Shown in pieces: positions 21,665-23,190 of a stretch of DNA of 23,190 bases. Every line of letters begins with the position of its first letter. The first letter of the stretch is position 1. Source of the DNA: Actinomycetes bacterium (GTDB taxonomy: Bacteria > Actinomycetota > Acidimicrobiia > Acidimicrobiales > RAAP-2); contig JAJXTB010000027.1 of assembly GCA_021784205.1 (NCBI GenBank), positions 1-23,190 on the forward strand. Direction: 5' to 3'. The translations under genes and the position numbers were made by a program. The notes under the pieces are model-generated. The model saw nothing but the letters and a program-made list of their open reading frames with translations, made no database searches and was not told the DNA's origin.

Positions 21665-22495
21665 CTAGTAGCGGGGTGGGCCGGCCGACACATAGTCGCG
21701 CACGACCGCGACGTCCAGATTGAAGGGTCCCGGACCGGTGAGGAACCACGTCACCCCCGCACGGGCCCACTCCTCGTAGCGCTCGTCCGCCCGATAGACG
21801 AGACGCTCGTCGCGTTGGCCCCAGACCGCGATGTCGAAGTGGTCCACATCGGCGCCCGCTTCACCGAGGCGAACTCTCAGTTCCTCGACCTGGGCGGGCT
21901 CGCTGATCTGGATGACCATCATCCCGTCGTGGCGGGCGGCGCGCCGGATGGGACCAAGGTGTGGCCAGCGACCCGCGGTCCATGTCGGGATCCCCGTGGG
22001 GCGCAAGGCGGTGGGTCGATACGCGACGTCTCGAGCCGTCACGAACTCCCCGTCGACGTCCACGACGTCACCGTGCACCAGGCCGGAGAAGACCTTCAAG
22101 CCCTCGTCGAGCGCACGAGCGCGTGCTGCGAGGTCGGTCAGCTCTCCGAAGCAGGCGAGATCGCCATCCGAGTAGTCGTCCCCGAGACCGAAACCCATGA
22201 CGAGACGCCCGCCTGAGAGGTGGTCGAGGGTGACAGCCTGACGAGCCACAACCTGGGGTCGGCGACGAATTAGCGGGGTCACCATAGGACCCACCACGAT
22301 CCGCGACGTTCGCGCTGCCATCACCGCGAGACAGGCGTAGGCATCGGCGATCTCGCGCACCGGGGCCGCGTAGCGAAGGTGGTCCCAGACGAAGAACCCG
22401 TCCCAGCCCGACTCCTCCGCCAGCACCGCGAGCTCGCCCATGCGGGCCGCGTCGGCGAGTCCGTCGAAGGGAGGAAGGAAGAGTCCGTGTTTCAT
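21665..22495 (-). CDS. LLM-class (probably F420-dependent) flavin oxidoreductase
   Basis: A 276-residue luciferase-like TIM-barrel protein. It starts MKHGLFLPPF, followed by ELAVLAEESGWDGFFVWDHL (22-41), which is the standard second strand and its D-H. A TSRIVVGPMVTP strand and a RRPQVVARQAVTLDHLSGGRLVMGFGLGD block (78-106) are diagnostic of the family. These enzymes move hydride between F420H2 (or FMNH2) and organic substrates; the substrate here is unknown. ATG 22495 has GGAGGTGAC directly upstream, near perfect. It follows the S51 peptidase gene by 50 bp on the same strand and probably shares its transcript. Typical of actinobacterial core genome. Confidence 0.88.
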   Translation of the reverse strand: MKHGLFLPPFDGLADAARMGELAVLAEESGWDGFFVWDHLRYAAPVREIADAYACLAVMAARTSRIVVGPMVTPLIRRRPQVVARQAVTLDHLSGGRLVMGFGLGDDYSDGDLACFGELTDLAARARALDEGLKVFSGLVHGDVVDVDGEFVTARDVAYRPTALRPTGIPTWTAGRWPHLGPIRRAARHDGMMVIQISEPAQVEELRVRLGEAGADVDHFDIAVWGQRDERLVYRADERYEEWARAGVTWFLTGPGPFNLDVAVVRDYVSAGPPRY

Positions 22496-22545
22496 GTCAC
22501 CTCCGATTCTCGTCTTGCCCCGAGTCGTCGCAACCTCAGTGCGTG

Positions 22546-23190
22546 TCAGTCACTCGTTCTCGCTCCGTCGAATCGCCGCCAGTGTCCCTCGGAGACCACC
22601 TCGACGACTCCGCCGTTCACTTTGATGGCGCTCTGATCGTCAATCGCGTACGTCGGTACCGGCACCCCCGCCGCCCACTTCTCGACGTTCTCCATCGAGC
22701 TGTCCTCGAAGTTCTGGTCCGGGTGGTCAAGGTGCACGCACAGCGCGAAGTCGACGAAACCCAATGACCTCTCGCCCCCCTTCGACATATCGCTGCCAGT
22801 AGGAACGAACTTGCGGTTGAAGTCGATGTCGACGTTGTAGAGCGACATCGCGATACTGCCCGCACTCACCCCGACGTAAACCAGCGACTCCAGAGACGGC
22901 AAGAGGTCGGCGAGTCCGGACTCGCGCATCCAGTGACACAGGTACAAGACGTTGCCACCCCAGACGAGCAGTGCGTCGGTGTCTTGGATGACGGGAACCC
23001 AGCTCTCTCGTTGGATACTCGGCAACGCCGTGAGTTCGAGAACGCCCATCGACTTCCAACCCAGATCAGTGAGTGGGCTCTTCGCAGTTCCGCGCATCGC
23101 GTTCCAGGCCATCATGCTGCCGCCAGGAAACGGATAGATCCCGGTGGGAACGAACAGAGCGCTGGACTCGGACACCGGCTTACCCAGAAG
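22546..23190 (-). CDS. Peptidase S51 (dipeptidase E-like), 5' end outside window
   Basis: The frame is open to the right edge, reading LLGKPVSESSALFVPTGIYP at the visible start, so the true start is just outside; 214 residues are seen. DALLVWGGNVLYLCHWMRES and VYVGVSAGSIAM are the S51 hallmarks, the second carrying the nucleophile Ser in G-V-S-A-G-S. Further matches are LGFVDFALCVHLDHPD, with the His, and VPTYAIDDQSAIKVNGG. Dipeptidase E-like enzymes cleave Asp-X dipeptides or act on cyanophycin-type substrates; the substrate here is not known. The stop (TGA, complement of 22546-22548) is 50 bp before the LLM oxidoreductase start. Confidence 0.87.
   Translation of the reverse strand, partial: LLGKPVSESSALFVPTGIYPFPGGSMMAWNAMRGTAKSPLTDLGWKSMGVLELTALPSIQRESWVPVIQDTDALLVWGGNVLYLCHWMRESGLADLLPSLESLVYVGVSAGSIAMSLYNVDIDFNRKFVPTGSDMSKGGERSLGFVDFALCVHLDHPDQNFEDSSMENVEKWAAGVPVPTYAIDDQSAIKVNGGVVEVVSEGHWRRFDGARTSD

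Noticed and set aside
1..23190. CRISPR array or rRNA genes
   Set aside because: No regularly spaced repeats and no rRNA-like conserved stretches were seen, although tRNA-Ile is often near rRNA operons.

Overview
The window looks like a piece of chromosome from a high-GC actinobacterium, perhaps an Acidimicrobiia-like lineage. The hints are many GTG starts, leaderless-looking TANNNT promoters, an F420-type luciferase-like oxidoreductase and a CCA-encoding tRNA-Ile. The class assignment is inference. Housekeeping-type genes lie at the two ends: a membrane protein fragment, a thioesterase-like gene and tRNA-Ile on the left; a small envelope protein, an LLM oxidoreductase and an S51 peptidase on the right.

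Between tRNA-Ile (1042-1118) and about 20825 is a block that reads as an accessory (defence-type) island. It starts next to the tRNA with a two-gene mobile element: a degenerate tyrosine-recombinase-like gene that overlaps a DDE transposase by 4 bp. A 12-bp exact copy of the tRNA 3' end, extended by four more bases with one deleted base, recurs at 20810-20825. That is a candidate island boundary.

Region by region inside the island: (a) 3934-4949, an XRE/CI-like DNA-binding protein with a palindrome over its own promoter, then a small membrane-anchored coiled-coil protein. (b) 5128-8282, an operon of an EcoRI-family adenine methyltransferase, a DUF262-HNH nuclease and a GIY-YIG protein, preceded by an 18-codon leader ORF. 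(c) 8322-11497 on the minus strand, a CoiA-like nuclease, a membrane-anchored protein and an ApeA-like HEPN protein with an RNxxxH motif. (d) 11731-14542, a zinc-ribbon NERD nuclease flanked by copies of a 13-mer, then a divergent pair: a zinc-ribbon protein and a PD-(D/E)XK-like protein, both apparently leaderless. (e) 14585-15138, two small divergent genes. (f) 15211-17593 on the minus strand, three genes joined by 4-bp ATGA overlaps: TIGR04255 family, an HTH/MbcA-like protein and an SQTCD-motif protein. (g) 17956-18365, a broken second copy of the coiled-coil gene at 4461. (h) 18476-20604, a stand-alone type III restriction-like PD-ExK nuclease domain coupled by a 4-bp GTGA overlap to a DUF4209-like protein with a C-terminal RNxxxH motif.

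The best candidates for undescribed systems are the TIGR04255 triad (f) and the nuclease plus DUF4209/HEPN pair (h). Next are the methyltransferase/DUF262-HNH/GIY-YIG operon (b) and the solitary HEPN gene with its upstream partners (c). Their role in defence is inferred from domain content and clustering; nothing here tests it. No CRISPR array or rRNA was seen.
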